From Microbispora corallina (lineage in GTDB: Bacteria; Actinomycetota; Actinomycetes; Streptosporangiales; Streptosporangiaceae): a DNA stretch of 64,000 bases. The notes beneath the pieces were generated by a model, which saw nothing but the letters and a program-made list of their open reading frames with translations, searched no databases and was not told the origin of the DNA. The stretch spans positions 186,001 through 250,000 of the forward strand of contig NZ_BOOC01000011.1 of the NCBI RefSeq assembly GCF_016863035.1, in the 5' to 3' direction. A program made the position numbers and the translations under genes. Position 1 is the stretch's first letter. Every line of letters begins with the position of its first letter. Shown one piece after another: positions 7,905 through 18,400 of the stretch.

Positions 7905-9185
7905 ATGGCAGAACCCTCCTCCACGGCCGAGTCGCGGGACGCCTCAGCGGCCTCACGAAGCCGAGCACGCGTCACAGCCGGTTACGGCGCCGTGTTCGCG
8001 GTCAAGGAATTCCGGGCGATTTTCACGGCCCATGTCCTTTCCATGCTGGGAGGCGTCCTCGCCGACGCCTCGCTGGCCGTGCTGGTGTTCCGGCGGACCG
8101 GTTCGGCGCCGTTGACGGCGCTCGTCCTCGCCCTCGGCTTCCTGCCCTACGCGCTCAGCGGGATCCTGTTCTCCGGCATCGCCGACCGATATCCCGCCCG
8201 CCGGGTGCTGGTGGCCTGCGACCTGCTCTCGGCCGGCTGCGTGACGTTGATGGCCGTTCCGGCGACTCCGCTCGCGGGATTGTTCGTCCTCCGCTTCGCC
8301 GTCGCGATGATGTCGCCGTTGTTCACCGGCACCCGGGCGGCGAGCCTGGCCGACATCCTGTCCGGTGACCTGTACGTCCTGGGCCGCTCGCTGGTGCGGA
8401 CGGTCTCGCAGGGGTCCCAGATCATCGGCTACGGACTCGGCGGACTGGCCCTTGTATGGCTGTCACCCCGCGCCGCGCTGCACGTGACCGTCGGTGCCTT
8501 TCTCGGCTCCGCGCTGCTCCTGCGTCTGGGCACCCGTGGCCGCCCGGCCCGGGCATCGGGGGGCGGGGCGATCATGCGCACTTCGATGGCCTCCGCGCGG
8601 CGGTTGCTCGGCATCCCCCGGGTCCGCGCGCTGCTGCTGATGTGGTGGATCCCGCCGATGTTCTTCATCGTCGCCGAGGGAACCGCCGCGCCTTTCGCGG
8701 ACGCCGCGGGTGCGGGCTCGGTGGGGTTCGGGCTCCTCATGGCCGCGATGCCCGCGGGGACCGCGGTGGGCGAGGTGCTGGCCGGCACCCTGCTCGGGGC
8801 GGCCGCCCGCGAGCGGATCGCACTGCCGCTGGCAGCGGGGTCGATGCTGCCGATGGTCGCGTTCGCCGTCCATCCGCCGTGGCCGCTCGCGGTCGCGCTC
8901 CTGCTGCTCACCGGGCTGTGCGCCGCCTACACGCTCGGCATGGACCAGTGGTTCGTGCAAGCGGTGCCTCCGGCGGTGCGGGGGAGCGCCATGTCCCTGC
9001 TGGGCGCCGGGCTCATGACCCTTCAGGGGCTCGGCGTGGTCGCCGGCGGCGCCGTCGCCGCGTGGGTTCCCCCGTACGCGGTCATCTGTGGAGCCGGTAC
9101 GGCCGGGACGGCCTGCATGTTCGTCATCCTGCGATCGGTCCGCGCGACGCGGACGACGGCGCCGGCCACGGACGCGGAGACATAG
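7905..9185 (+). CDS. Major facilitator superfamily (MFS) exporter
   Basis: A 426-residue integral membrane protein with about 12 hydrophobic segments and the MFS motif-A-like loop GIADRYPARR between TM2 and TM3. The N-terminal ~35 residues are hydrophilic and Ser/Arg-rich. It resembles the enterobactin-exporter/macrolide-efflux type of MFS protein. It probably exports a small molecule, possibly the cluster product or an unrelated drug. Its mRNA has a 5' leader with a short ORF and a hairpin and begins near a TetR-type operator, so expression seems to be ligand-responsive at two levels. The ribosome-binding site (AGGGAAG) is weak and distant. Confidence 0.85.
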   Translation: MAEPSSTAESRDASAASRSRARVTAGYGAVFAVKEFRAIFTAHVLSMLGGVLADASLAVLVFRRTGSAPLTALVLALGFLPYALSGILFSGIADRYPARRVLVACDLLSAGCVTLMAVPATPLAGLFVLRFAVAMMSPLFTGTRAASLADILSGDLYVLGRSLVRTVSQGSQIIGYGLGGLALVWLSPRAALHVTVGAFLGSALLLRLGTRGRPARASGGGAIMRTSMASARRLLGIPRVRALLLMWWIPPMFFIVAEGTAAPFADAAGAGSVGFGLLMAAMPAGTAVGEVLAGTLLGAAARERIALPLAAGSMLPMVAFAVHPPWPLAVALLLLTGLCAAYTLGMDQWFVQAVPPAVRGSAMSLLGAGLMTLQGLGVVAGGAVAAWVPPYAVICGAGTAGTACMFVILRSVRATRTTAPATDAET

Positions 9186-9258
9186 ACGCGAGGCCCCGCC
9201 GCCACTACGAAGGACGGGCGGTAGGAGGCCGGCCCGCCTCCGTATATCGTCCGGATTC

Positions 9259-10071
9259 ATGGGTGACCAGGCAGGGCGCTGGCGGGAGTTGAACAAGGCG
9301 TACTGGGACGAGCGGGTGCCCATTCATCTGGGCGCGGCCTTCTACGACATGGAGGGGTTCCGGGCCCGGCCCGATTCGCTGAAGGACTTCGAGACAGCCG
9401 AGGTGGGCGATGTCAGGGGCAAGCGCCTGATCCATCTGCAGTGTCACTTCGGCCGGGACACGCTGTCGTGGGCGGTACGAGGAGCCCAGGTCACCGGGCT
9501 GGACTTCTCTCCACCCGCGATCGAGGCGGCCGCACGACTCGCGACCGAACTCGGCATCCACGCACGCTTCGTGACCGCGGACGTCTACGACGCCGTCTCG
9601 GCCGTCGAGGGTGAGACCTTCGACATCGTCTACGTCAGCTTCGGGGCGCTGAACTGGCTTCCCGACATCAGCCGCTGGGCGTCGGTGGTCGCCGAACTGC
9701 TCGCTCCCGCCGGGTGTCTGTACCTGGCGGAGTTCCACCCGTTCAGCTTCGTCCTCGACGACGAGACCGGAAGCACGGTCACGCACGACTACTTCAACGA
9801 AGGTCCGGAAGCCTCGGGAGGCGCTGGTACGTACGCCGATGAGGCGGCGGTGACCGAGGACAACGAGACCGTCGAGTGGCGGCACAGTCTGTCGACCGTC
9901 GTCTCCGCGATCGCCGGAGCCGGGCTACGGATCCGGTTTCTTCACGAGCACGACCACACCTTCTACCTCCAACGCCGGTCGCTCGAGCGCCACGACGGCG
10001 ACGTCTACCGGCATCCCGAGGGCGCTCCGCGCATCCCCCTCACGTACTCGATCCGGGCGGAGAAGGCGTGA
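9259..10071 (+). CDS. Class I SAM-dependent methyltransferase
   Basis: A 270-residue protein with a Rossmann methyltransferase core (LIHLQCHFGRDTLSWAVRGA, then VTGLDFSPPAIEAA, then FDIVYVSFGALNWL) in the usual motif I-II-IV order. The C-terminal part looks like a substrate cap, with EFHPFSFVLDDE. No Shine-Dalgarno is obvious, and a TATAT sequence lies close upstream, so the message may be short-leadered. It lies between the MFS gene and the first enediyne cassette gene. It could be an O-methyltransferase for an aromatic side chain such as benzoxazolinate, or part of the flanking detoxification genes. The substrate cannot be told from the sequence. Confidence 0.8.
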   Translation: MGDQAGRWRELNKAYWDERVPIHLGAAFYDMEGFRARPDSLKDFETAEVGDVRGKRLIHLQCHFGRDTLSWAVRGAQVTGLDFSPPAIEAAARLATELGIHARFVTADVYDAVSAVEGETFDIVYVSFGALNWLPDISRWASVVAELLAPAGCLYLAEFHPFSFVLDDETGSTVTHDYFNEGPEASGGAGTYADEAAVTEDNETVEWRHSLSTVVSAIAGAGLRIRFLHEHDHTFYLQRRSLERHDGDVYRHPEGAPRIPLTYSIRAEKA

Positions 10072-10268
10072 CCCGCGACTCAGCGGGAACCGGCCGATCC
10101 GCGAGGGTCGTCACGACGAAACAAAAGATCACCCGGCAAACGGGACCCGGTCTTGGTGTCGCAATCCGGGAGATGTTTCCCAGGACTTCGCATATGACCA
10201 TGGAATGGTCCGGCCGCCGGCGTGCGACCGCCGGAATGCGATGTGAAGCTTGAGGAGGCGGCCTTTTC

Positions 10269-11261
10269 ATGCCAACGTTTTTCGGTTCCGTACGCAGGCT
10301 CCTGCTCACGCCGTCCCTGGCCGACGTGACATTCGAGGTGCGCGGATTTCCTGTCACGCCGACCGACGCCACCCGCCGGCTGGAGGCCATTCCGCAATCG
10401 GTGATCTGCGGGTTCGAGTGGGGGATCGACGCGCGCGACCAGTGGGAGGTCGAGCGCCGGCTGAGCCTGGTCGACGCCGAGTTCCGCGGCTTCGCCTACG
10501 AGGGCGCCACGATGGCCTTCACCGTGCTCGACGCCATGGGCGGCGGCCGGGGCACGCGCACCCGTGACCTCATGACGGGCCCGGGGCGGCCGCACATCTT
10601 CCTCACCTACATCGGCATCGGCTTCGCCATGGCCCGCCTGCCCCGTCCGCTCTGGAAGAAGGTCGTGCCCGACATGAGCGGGTCGCCGTACTACCCGACC
10701 ATGAGCTGGCTGGCGGTCGACGGCTACGGGTTCGACCGGGCGTACTTCGACACCCGCCGGTGGGTCGACGAGCAGCGCGTCCCCGCGCCGTACGCCTGGG
10801 AGGGCTCGCCGGAGTACTTCCTGCGGGCCGTGGACCAGGGGATCGGCCGGGCGCTGTGGTTCATCCACGGCGGGCGGGTCGAGGGCGTGGCGGCGGCCGT
10901 GCGCGGCTTCGCGAGCCACCGCCAGGCGGACCTGTGGAGCGGCGTCGGCCTGGCCGCCACCTTCGCGGGCGGCTGCGACGCCGCCGGCCTCGCCGAGCTG
11001 CGCAGGGATGCCGGGGAGCACCGGGCCGAGCTCGCCCAGGGCTCGGTGTTCGCCGGGAAGGCCCGCAGCTACTCCGGGTTCGTCCCGGGCCACACCGAGG
11101 TCGCGACGGCGGCGCTCGCGGACCTGTCGGTCGCGGACGCGGCCGCGCTCGCCGACGACACCGCCGTCGACCCCGCCCCCTCCGGCGGCGTCCCGGCGTA
11201 CGAGCTGTGGCGGGCCGCCGTGCGCGCCCGCGTCGCGGCGTCCGAGCGCGTCGCCGGCTGA
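10269..11261 (+). CDS. DUF1702 enediyne-cassette protein, first paralogue (E2/E3-like)
   Basis: A 330-residue protein of the DUF1702 (UnbL-like) family found with enediyne polyketide synthases. It aligns over its whole length with the next gene product: RGF near residue 25, FRGFAYEGATMAF versus FRGFAYEGAGMAF, YIGIGFAMARLP versus YVGIGWAMARLP, DGYGF, IDQGIGRALWF-type, and GLAATFAGG. The biochemical role is unknown; the family is thought to act with UnbV and UnbU in processing the PKS-bound or released polyene. A strong GAGGAGG precedes the ATG. The 197-bp gap upstream should hold the promoter of the core operon. Confidence 0.9.
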   Translation: MPTFFGSVRRLLLTPSLADVTFEVRGFPVTPTDATRRLEAIPQSVICGFEWGIDARDQWEVERRLSLVDAEFRGFAYEGATMAFTVLDAMGGGRGTRTRDLMTGPGRPHIFLTYIGIGFAMARLPRPLWKKVVPDMSGSPYYPTMSWLAVDGYGFDRAYFDTRRWVDEQRVPAPYAWEGSPEYFLRAVDQGIGRALWFIHGGRVEGVAAAVRGFASHRQADLWSGVGLAATFAGGCDAAGLAELRRDAGEHRAELAQGSVFAGKARSYSGFVPGHTEVATAALADLSVADAAALADDTAVDPAPSGGVPAYELWRAAVRARVAASERVAG

Positions 11262-11486
11262 CCCTCCCGGCGGGGGCGGACGGCGCCTCCGCCGTGCGGA
11301 ACACCGTTCACGGCGGTTCTCGAAACGCGGGCGAATTCGCCGCGCGTTCGTTCCGCCATGTCGTCGATTTATGGATCGGCACAAGTGGGCACTCTTGAAG
11401 TGGCCCGCGGCCCGATACGTGTGAATAAATTCGAATAATAAAAGATCACCCGTTGAAGAAAGGGCCGACCGGAGGGCGGTACGGAA

Positions 11487-12470
11487 TTGACGAGCTTTCT
11501 GCGTTCAATGAGACGCCGAATCATGACGCCGGACATCTCCGAGACGAAGATGTCCACGCGCGGATTCCACGTGAAGAGCCCGGAGGCCCGGGACCTGCTG
11601 GAGAAGGTCGGCGAGACCTTTCTCACCGGGTACGCGTACGCGGCCGAGGCGCGGACGACCGCCGAGGCCGAGGAGCGCCTGGAGCAGGTGCCGGAGCGCT
11701 TCCGCGGCTTCGCCTACGAGGGCGCGGGCATGGCCTTCGCCATCCTCGACGCGCTGCCCTTCGGCCGCGGCCGCAAGACGGAGGAGTTCCTGGCCGGCCG
11801 TGGCGACAAGCACGTCTACATGGTCTACGTCGGCATCGGCTGGGCCATGGCCCGGCTGCCGCGGTTCCTGTGGCCCAAGGCCGAGTCCCTCGACCCGCTG
11901 CTGCGCTGGCTGGTGCTCGACGGCTACGGCTTCCACCAGGCGTACTTCAGGACCGAGCAGTACGTGACCGGGCAGTACCAGGACCCGGCCTTCCCCTGGC
12001 CCGCCGACGGCACCCGGCCGTACGCGAACCGGGCCATCGACCAGGGCATCGGGCGGGCGCTGTGGTTCGTCGGCGGCACCGACCCCGAGGTGGCCGTCTC
12101 GCTCATCGAGCGGTACCCGGCGCACCGCCACGCGGACCTCTACGCGGGCGCCGGCCTGGCCGCCACGTACGCCGGCGGGGCGCCCGAGGACGAGCTGCGG
12201 GAGCTGTGGGAGCGCGCCGGCGTGCACCGCTCCCAGGTCGCCCAGGGATCGGCCTTCGCCGCCGAGGCGAGGGTGCGGGCCGGGCTGCTCGGCGACCACA
12301 CCCGGCTCGCCAGCGAGATCTTCTGCGGCACGACGGCGGAGCAGGCGGCCCTGATCACCCAGCAGGTGCGGCCACCGCAGCCGGTGGACGACGGCGAGCG
12401 GACCGCCTACGAGGCGTGGCGGCAGCGCATCGCCGCCGAATTCGTTTCCCTTGGAGGTGTTACCCAGTGA
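11487..12470 (+). CDS. unbL: DUF1702 enediyne-cassette protein, second paralogue (UnbL)
   Basis: A 327-residue DUF1702 protein, the UnbL component that normally stands directly before UnbV. The chosen start is TTG: it lies 8 nt after GGAGGG, and its N-terminus (MTSFLRSMRRRIMTPDISE) lines up with the start of the first paralogue (MPTFFGSVRRLLLTPSLAD). The stop overlaps the GTG start of unbV by 4 bp (GTGA), so the two are translationally coupled. The 225-bp gap before this gene is AT-rich relative to its surroundings and could carry a second promoter. Function is unknown, as for other members. Confidence 0.9.
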   Translation: MTSFLRSMRRRIMTPDISETKMSTRGFHVKSPEARDLLEKVGETFLTGYAYAAEARTTAEAEERLEQVPERFRGFAYEGAGMAFAILDALPFGRGRKTEEFLAGRGDKHVYMVYVGIGWAMARLPRFLWPKAESLDPLLRWLVLDGYGFHQAYFRTEQYVTGQYQDPAFPWPADGTRPYANRAIDQGIGRALWFVGGTDPEVAVSLIERYPAHRHADLYAGAGLAATYAGGAPEDELRELWERAGVHRSQVAQGSAFAAEARVRAGLLGDHTRLASEIFCGTTAEQAALITQQVRPPQPVDDGERTAYEAWRQRIAAEFVSLGGVTQ

Positions 12471-14434
12471 CCGCGACCCTTGGCTGGCTGCGCAGGCAGC
12501 TGCCGGGCATCGTGGCGCTCGTCCTGGTCACGAGCGTCTTCCTGATCGCCCGCCTGCCGTCGTACTCCGCCGCGCAGACGGCGGAGATGGCGAGCAAGTA
12601 CTCGTTCAAGCCGCTGTCCATCGCGCTGCCGAGCGGCTACCCGCAGCAGTCGATCCGCAAGGTCAACAAGGACTACACGCACATCGACGCCTGGATCTCC
12701 TCGGTCGGCGCGGCGATCGCGATGAACGACCTCGACGGTGACGGCCTGTCCAACGACCTGTGCCTCGTCGACACGCGGATCGACCAGGTCGTCGTCACGC
12801 CCACGCCGGGCGCCAAGGCGAACCGGTACAAGCCGTTCGCGCTGAACCCGGCGCCGCTGCCCGTCAACGACCACATGGCGCCGATGGGCTGCGTCCCCGG
12901 CGACTACAACGAGGACGGCCGGCTCGACCTGCTCGTCTACATGTGGGGCCGCACGCCCATCGTCTACCTCGCTAAGGCGGGCGCGTCCGGGCTGTCCGCC
13001 ACGACGTACCAGCCGACCGAGCTGGTGCCCGGCCCCAACTCGACCAACGGCGTGTACACCGGCCCGCAGTGGAACACCAACGCGGCGACCGTGGCCGACT
13101 TCGACGGCGACGGGCACGACGACATCTTCATCGGCAACTACTTCGCCGACGGCCCGGTGCTCGACCCGACCGCCAACGGCGGCGTGCACATGAACCACTC
13201 GATGTCGAACGGCCACAACGGCGGCGAGGACCACTTCTTCCGCTGGACCGGAGCCAAGGGCGGCGACAAGCCGTCGATCGCCTACCAGAGGCTCGACCAC
13301 GTCCTCCCCGAGGACGCCTCGAAGGGCTGGGAGCTCGGCGCGGCCGCCAACGACCTCGACGGCGACCAGCTCCCCGAGCTGTACCTGGCCAACGACTTCG
13401 GCCCGGACCGGATGTTCTACAACCGCTCCACGCCCGGCCACATCAAGCTGTCGCTCGTCGAGGGCGTGCGCTCGCCGCTGATCCCCAAGTCGAAGACGGT
13501 CGGCCACGACTCGTTCAAGGGCATGGGCGTCGACTTCGGCGACCTCAACCACGACGGCGTCTACGACATGTTCGTCAGCAACATCACCACCTCCTGGGGC
13601 ATCGAGGAGAGCAACTTCGAGTTCGTCTCCACGGCCAAGGACCAGACCGAGATGCGCGCGAGCCTCCGCGACGGCGTGGCGCCGTACGTGGACCGCAGCG
13701 GGCCGTCGCAGACCGCGTGGTCCGGCTGGGGCTGGGACGTCAAGATCGACGACTTCAACAACGGCGGCGAGCCGGCCATCGCCCAGGCGACCGGCTTCGT
13801 GAAGGGCTACACCGACCGGTGGCCGCAGCTGCAGGAGCTGGCCACGGCCAACGACGAGCTGCTGCAGAACCCGACCTGGTGGCCGAACGCGCGAGCCGGC
13901 GACGACATCGCGGGCAACCAGACCCTGCACTTCTTCGTGAAGGGCCCGGAGGGCCGCTACGCCGACCTCGCCCCCCAGCTGGGTCTCGCCGTCCCGGTGC
14001 CCACCCGCGGCATCGCGACCGGTGACGCCGACGGCGACGGCCGCCTCGACTTCGCCGTGGCCCGCCAGTGGGACGCGCCGATCTTCTACCAGAACCAGAG
14101 CCCCTCCCAGGGCGCGTACCTCGACCTGCACCTGACCAGGGCCGAGACGCCGGTCGCCGGCCGCTTCCCCGCGCCGGGCTCGCCGGCCACGGGCGCGCAG
14201 GTCTGCGCGATGACCGCCGACGGCCGCATGTACATCGGCCGCGTGGACGGCAGCAGCGGCCACTCCGGCCGCCGCACCACCGACGTGCACCTCGGCCTCG
14301 GCCAGAACGTCACCGGGCCGGTGAAGGTGCACCTGCAGTGGCGCGACCGCACCGGACAGGTGCGCGAACAGGACCTTCAGCTGACCCCGGGCCGCCACTC
14401 GCTGGAGCTCGGTCTGCAGGCCAAGGAGAAGTGA
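12467..14434 (+). CDS. unbV: UnbV-like FG-GAP/VCBS repeat protein (enediyne cassette E4)
   Basis: A 655-residue protein with an N-terminal membrane anchor (GIVALVLVTSVFLIA) and at least six calcium-binding FG-GAP/VCBS-type loops: DLDGDGLSND, DYNEDGRLDL, DFDGDGHDDI, DLDGDQLPEL, DLNHDGVYDM and DADGDGRLDF. These should fold into a β-propeller outside the membrane. A C-terminal ASPIC/UnbV-type domain follows (VHLGLGQN...VHLQWRDRTGQ). It is one of the five genes that define enediyne clusters, and its exact reaction is not established. The start is GTG with TTGGAGGTG ahead, overlapping the unbL stop. The next gene begins 5 bp after its stop. Confidence 0.93.
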   Translation: MTATLGWLRRQLPGIVALVLVTSVFLIARLPSYSAAQTAEMASKYSFKPLSIALPSGYPQQSIRKVNKDYTHIDAWISSVGAAIAMNDLDGDGLSNDLCLVDTRIDQVVVTPTPGAKANRYKPFALNPAPLPVNDHMAPMGCVPGDYNEDGRLDLLVYMWGRTPIVYLAKAGASGLSATTYQPTELVPGPNSTNGVYTGPQWNTNAATVADFDGDGHDDIFIGNYFADGPVLDPTANGGVHMNHSMSNGHNGGEDHFFRWTGAKGGDKPSIAYQRLDHVLPEDASKGWELGAAANDLDGDQLPELYLANDFGPDRMFYNRSTPGHIKLSLVEGVRSPLIPKSKTVGHDSFKGMGVDFGDLNHDGVYDMFVSNITTSWGIEESNFEFVSTAKDQTEMRASLRDGVAPYVDRSGPSQTAWSGWGWDVKIDDFNNGGEPAIAQATGFVKGYTDRWPQLQELATANDELLQNPTWWPNARAGDDIAGNQTLHFFVKGPEGRYADLAPQLGLAVPVPTRGIATGDADGDGRLDFAVARQWDAPIFYQNQSPSQGAYLDLHLTRAETPVAGRFPAPGSPATGAQVCAMTADGRMYIGRVDGSSGHSGRRTTDVHLGLGQNVTGPVKVHLQWRDRTGQVREQDLQLTPGRHSLELGLQAKEK

Positions 14435-14439
14435 TCCAC

Positions 14440-15468
14440 ATGGCTGAGAACACCCCACCCGCCGCGGGGCCGCGCCACGACCCCAAAGTGGTCATCGCGC
14501 TGAGGAACTTCGCGATCTCGATTTCGGTCTTCAACATCATCGGGTACACCGTCCTCGGCTTCGAGCAGCCGTGGGTGTGGCCCTTCCTCGCCCTCGCCAC
14601 CGGCTACACCACCGAGATCGGCCTCGAGTGGATCGGCGCCCGGGCGGAGGGACGCGCGCCCCGCTACAAGGGCAACGGCCTGCGGGGACTCGTCGAGTTC
14701 CTGTACCCGGCGCACATCACCAGCCTGGCCATGAACATGCTGACCTACGTCAACGACCAGGTCCTCGTGCTGATCTTCGGCGTCGTGGTCGCCGTCGGCG
14801 CCAAGTGGGTGCTGCGGGCCCCGGTGAAGGGCCGGATGCGGCACTTCATGAACCCGTCGAACTTCGGCATCGCCGTCATCCTGCTGGTCTTCCCCTGGGC
14901 CAGCATCGCCCCGCCGTACCACTTCACGGAGAACGTGGACACCTGGATCGACTGGCTGGTCCCGTCGATCATCATCCTCGGCGGCACGATGCTGAACGGC
15001 AAGCTGACCGGCCGCATGCCGCTCATCGTCGGATGGGTGGGCACCTTCGCCCTCCAGGCCGTCGTACGGGGGATCTTCTTCGGCACGTCGATCCCGGCCG
15101 CGCTCGGCATGATGACCGGCGTCGCGTTCGTGCTGTTCAGCAACTACATGATCACCGACCCGGGCACGAGCCCGTCGAAGCCCGCCTCGCAGATGGCCTT
15201 CGGCAGCGGCGTCGCCCTCCTGTACGGCCTCCTGACCGCGGTGCACATCTCGTACGCGCTGTTCTTCGCCACGGCCGGCGTCTGCGCCATCCGGGGCGGC
15301 TTCTTCTGGGCGCTGCACTTCGTGAACAAGGCCCGCCAGCAGGCCGCCGCCGCGCCCGCCCCCGCGCAGGCCCCCGACCCGGCGCTGGCCCCGTCGCCGA
15401 TGGCGGCCCCGGTGGCCGTCGCGGCCGGCCCCGCCTCGCTGAACGGGAAAGAGGCGGCGTCCGTATGA
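14440..15468 (+). CDS. unbU: UnbU-like integral membrane protein (enediyne cassette E5)
   Basis: A 342-residue polytopic membrane protein with about eight hydrophobic segments and similarity in style to RnfD/NqrB electron-transport subunits (NPSNFGIAVILLVFPWASI). The last ~45 residues are an Ala/Pro tail. UnbU belongs to the conserved enediyne cassette and probably passes electrons or substrates at the membrane together with UnbV. Its start codon follows the unbV stop by 5 bp, and its stop overlaps the PKS start by 4 bp (ATGA), so it is tightly coupled to the PKS. Confidence 0.92.
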   Translation: MAENTPPAAGPRHDPKVVIALRNFAISISVFNIIGYTVLGFEQPWVWPFLALATGYTTEIGLEWIGARAEGRAPRYKGNGLRGLVEFLYPAHITSLAMNMLTYVNDQVLVLIFGVVVAVGAKWVLRAPVKGRMRHFMNPSNFGIAVILLVFPWASIAPPYHFTENVDTWIDWLVPSIIILGGTMLNGKLTGRMPLIVGWVGTFALQAVVRGIFFGTSIPAALGMMTGVAFVLFSNYMITDPGTSPSKPASQMAFGSGVALLYGLLTAVHISYALFFATAGVCAIRGGFFWALHFVNKARQQAAAAPAPAQAPDPALAPSPMAAPVAVAAGPASLNGKEAASV

Positions 15469-18400
15469 GCAGGATCGCGATCGTCGGCATGGCGTGCCGC
15501 TACCCGGACGCCGCCTCGCCGAGAGAGCTGTGGGAGAACGCTCTCGCCGGTCGCCGCGCCTTCCGCCGTCTGCCCGACGAACGGATGCGCCTGGAGGACT
15601 ACTGGGATCCCGATCCGTCGGTCCCGGACAAGTTCTACGCGCGCAACGCGGCCGTCATCGAGGGCTACACGTTCGACCGGATCGGCTACAAGATCGCCGG
15701 CAGCACGTACCGGTCCACCGACCTCACGCACTGGCTCGCCCTCGACATGGCGGGCCGGGCGCTGGAGGACGCCGGCTTCCCCAAGGCGGAGGGCCTGCCG
15801 CGGCAGCGGACCGGCGTCGTGGTGGGCAACACCCTCACCGGCGAGTTCACCCGGGCGAACATCCTGCGCCTGCGCTGGCCGTACGTCCGCAGGACGGTCG
15901 GCGCGGTGCTGAAGGAGCAGGGCTGGGACGACGACCGCCTGGCCGCGTTCCTGGAGGACCTGGAGGCGACCTACAAGAGCCCGTTCCCCGGCGTGGACGA
16001 GGACACCCTCGCGGGCGGCCTGTCCAACACCATCGCCGGCCGGATCTGCAACCACTTCGATCTGAACGGCGGCGGCTACACGGTCGACGGCGCCTGCTCG
16101 TCGTCGCTGCTGTCGGTGACGACGGCGTGCAAGGCTCTGCTGGACGGCGACCTGGACGTGGCCCTCGCGGGCGGCGTCGACCTGTCGATCGACCCCTTCG
16201 AGATCATCGGCTTCGCCAAGACGGGCGCCCTCGCGAAGGGCGAGATGCGGCTGTACGACCGGCACTCCAACGGCTTCTGGCCGGGCGAGGGCTGCGGGAT
16301 GGTCGTGCTGATGCGCGAGGAGGACGCCGCCGAGGCGGGCCGCCGCGTGTACGCCACCATCGCCGGGTGGGGCATCTCGTCCGACGGCCGGGGCGGCATG
16401 ACGCGGCCCGAGGTCAGCGGCTACCGGCTCGCCCTGAGCCGGGCGTACGAGCGGGCCGGGTTCGGCATCGAGACGGTCGGCCTGTTCGAGGGCCACGGCA
16501 CCGGCACGGCCGTCGGCGACATGACGGAGCTCACCGCGCTGTCGACCGCCCGGGCGGACGCCGACGCGGCGGCCCCGCCCGCGGCCGTGACCTCGATCAA
16601 GGGCATGATCGGCCACGCCAAGGCCGCCGCCGGCGTGGCCGGGCTCATCAAGGCCGCCATGGCCGTGCACGAGCAGGTCCTCCCGCCGGCCATCGGGTGC
16701 GTCGAGCCCCACCAGGTGCTCACGCAGGAGGGCGCCCCGCTGCGGGTGCTGCGCAAGGCCGAGCCCTGGCCCGACGCCCTGCCGGTCCGCGCCGGCATCA
16801 CGGCCATGGGCTTCGGCGGCATCAACACCCACGTCGTGCTGGAGAGGAGCGGCCCGCGCCGCCGGTCGCTGCCCTCCCGCACCCGGACGCTGGCCGCCTC
16901 CCTGCAGGACGCCGAGCTGCTGCTGGTGGACGCCGCGTCCCCGCAGGACCTCCGGGAGCGGCTGGTGGAGCTGGCAGGCTTCGTGCCGGCGCTGTCCTAC
17001 GCCCAGCTGGCCGACCTCGCCGCCACCCTCCAGCGGCGGCTGCGCGACCTGCCGTACCGGGCGGCCGTGGTGGTGTCGTCTCCCGACGACGCCGAGCGGC
17101 AGCTGGGCCGGGTCGTCAACGCCCTCGACGGCGGGGAGAACCGCCTGTTCGCCCCGGACGGCCGGGCGTTCCTCGGCCGGGCCGACGGGCCGGGCAGGAT
17201 CGGCTTCCTGTTCCCCGGGCAGGGTTCCGGCCGCGGCACCAGCGGGGGCGCGCTGCGCCGCCGCCTCGCCGAGGTCGAGGAGATCTACGTCCGGGCGGCG
17301 CTGCCGACGGCCGGCGACATGGTGGCCACCGCGGTCGCCCAGCCGCGGATCGTCACCGGGTCGACGGCGGGCCTGCGGGCCCTGTCGCTGCTCGGCGTCG
17401 AGGCCGAGGTGGCCGTGGGGCACAGCCTCGGCGAGCTGTCGGCCCTGCACTGGGCCGGGGCGATGGACGAGGAGGCCCTGCTCCGGCTGGCGGGCGACCG
17501 CGGCCGGGCCATGACCGAGCACGGCACCGAGGCCGGGACCATGGCCGGCGTGCGCGCCGCCCCCCCGGCGGTGGCCGACCTCGTCGCGGGCCTGCCCGTG
17601 GTGATCGCCGGCTACAACGGCCCCGAGCAGACGGTCGTCGCCGGACCGGTCGCGGCGGTGGAGGAGGTGGGCCGCAGGGCCGCCGAGGCCGGGCTCACCT
17701 GGACCTCGCTGCCGGTGTCCCACGCCTTCCACTCGCCGCTGGTCGAGCCGGCCGCGGAGGCGTTCGGGGAGCGACTCGCCGGCGAGCCGTTCGACCGGGT
17801 GGCCCGGCGCGTGGTCTCCACCGTCACGGCGGAGGCGCTCCGGCCGGACGCCGACATCCCGGCGCTGCTGCGCCGGCAGATCACCGAGCCGGTGCGGTTC
17901 ACCCAGGCGGTGGAGCTGGCGGCCAAGGACATCGACCTGTTCGTGGAGGTCGGCCCGGGCCGGGTGCTCACCGCCCTGGCCTCCGCCGCGACCGACGTGC
18001 CCGCCGTCGCGCTCGACACCGACGACGAGTCGATCGCGGGCCTGCTGCGGGTCGCCGGCGCCGCCTACGTCGTCGGCGCCCCCGTCCTGCACGAGGAGCT
18101 GTTCCACGGCCGGCTCGTGCGGCCGCTGGAGGTCGGCGCCGAGTTCTCGTTCTTCGCCAGCCCGGCCGAGCAGGCCCCGCAGGTGCAGCTGCGCGCCGCC
18201 GTGCGCCGCGCCGAGGAGCCCGCCGCGGCGGCGTCCCCGGCGGCCGCGACCGAGGTTCAGGACGGCGAGGGTGCCGCGTCCAGCATCGACCTGCTGCGCA
18301 GGCTCGCCGCCGAGCGGGCCGAGCTGCCGCTGGAGATGGTGGGCGAGGACAGCCGGCCGCTCGACGAGCTGCACCTCAGCTCGGTCACCGTCATGCACAT

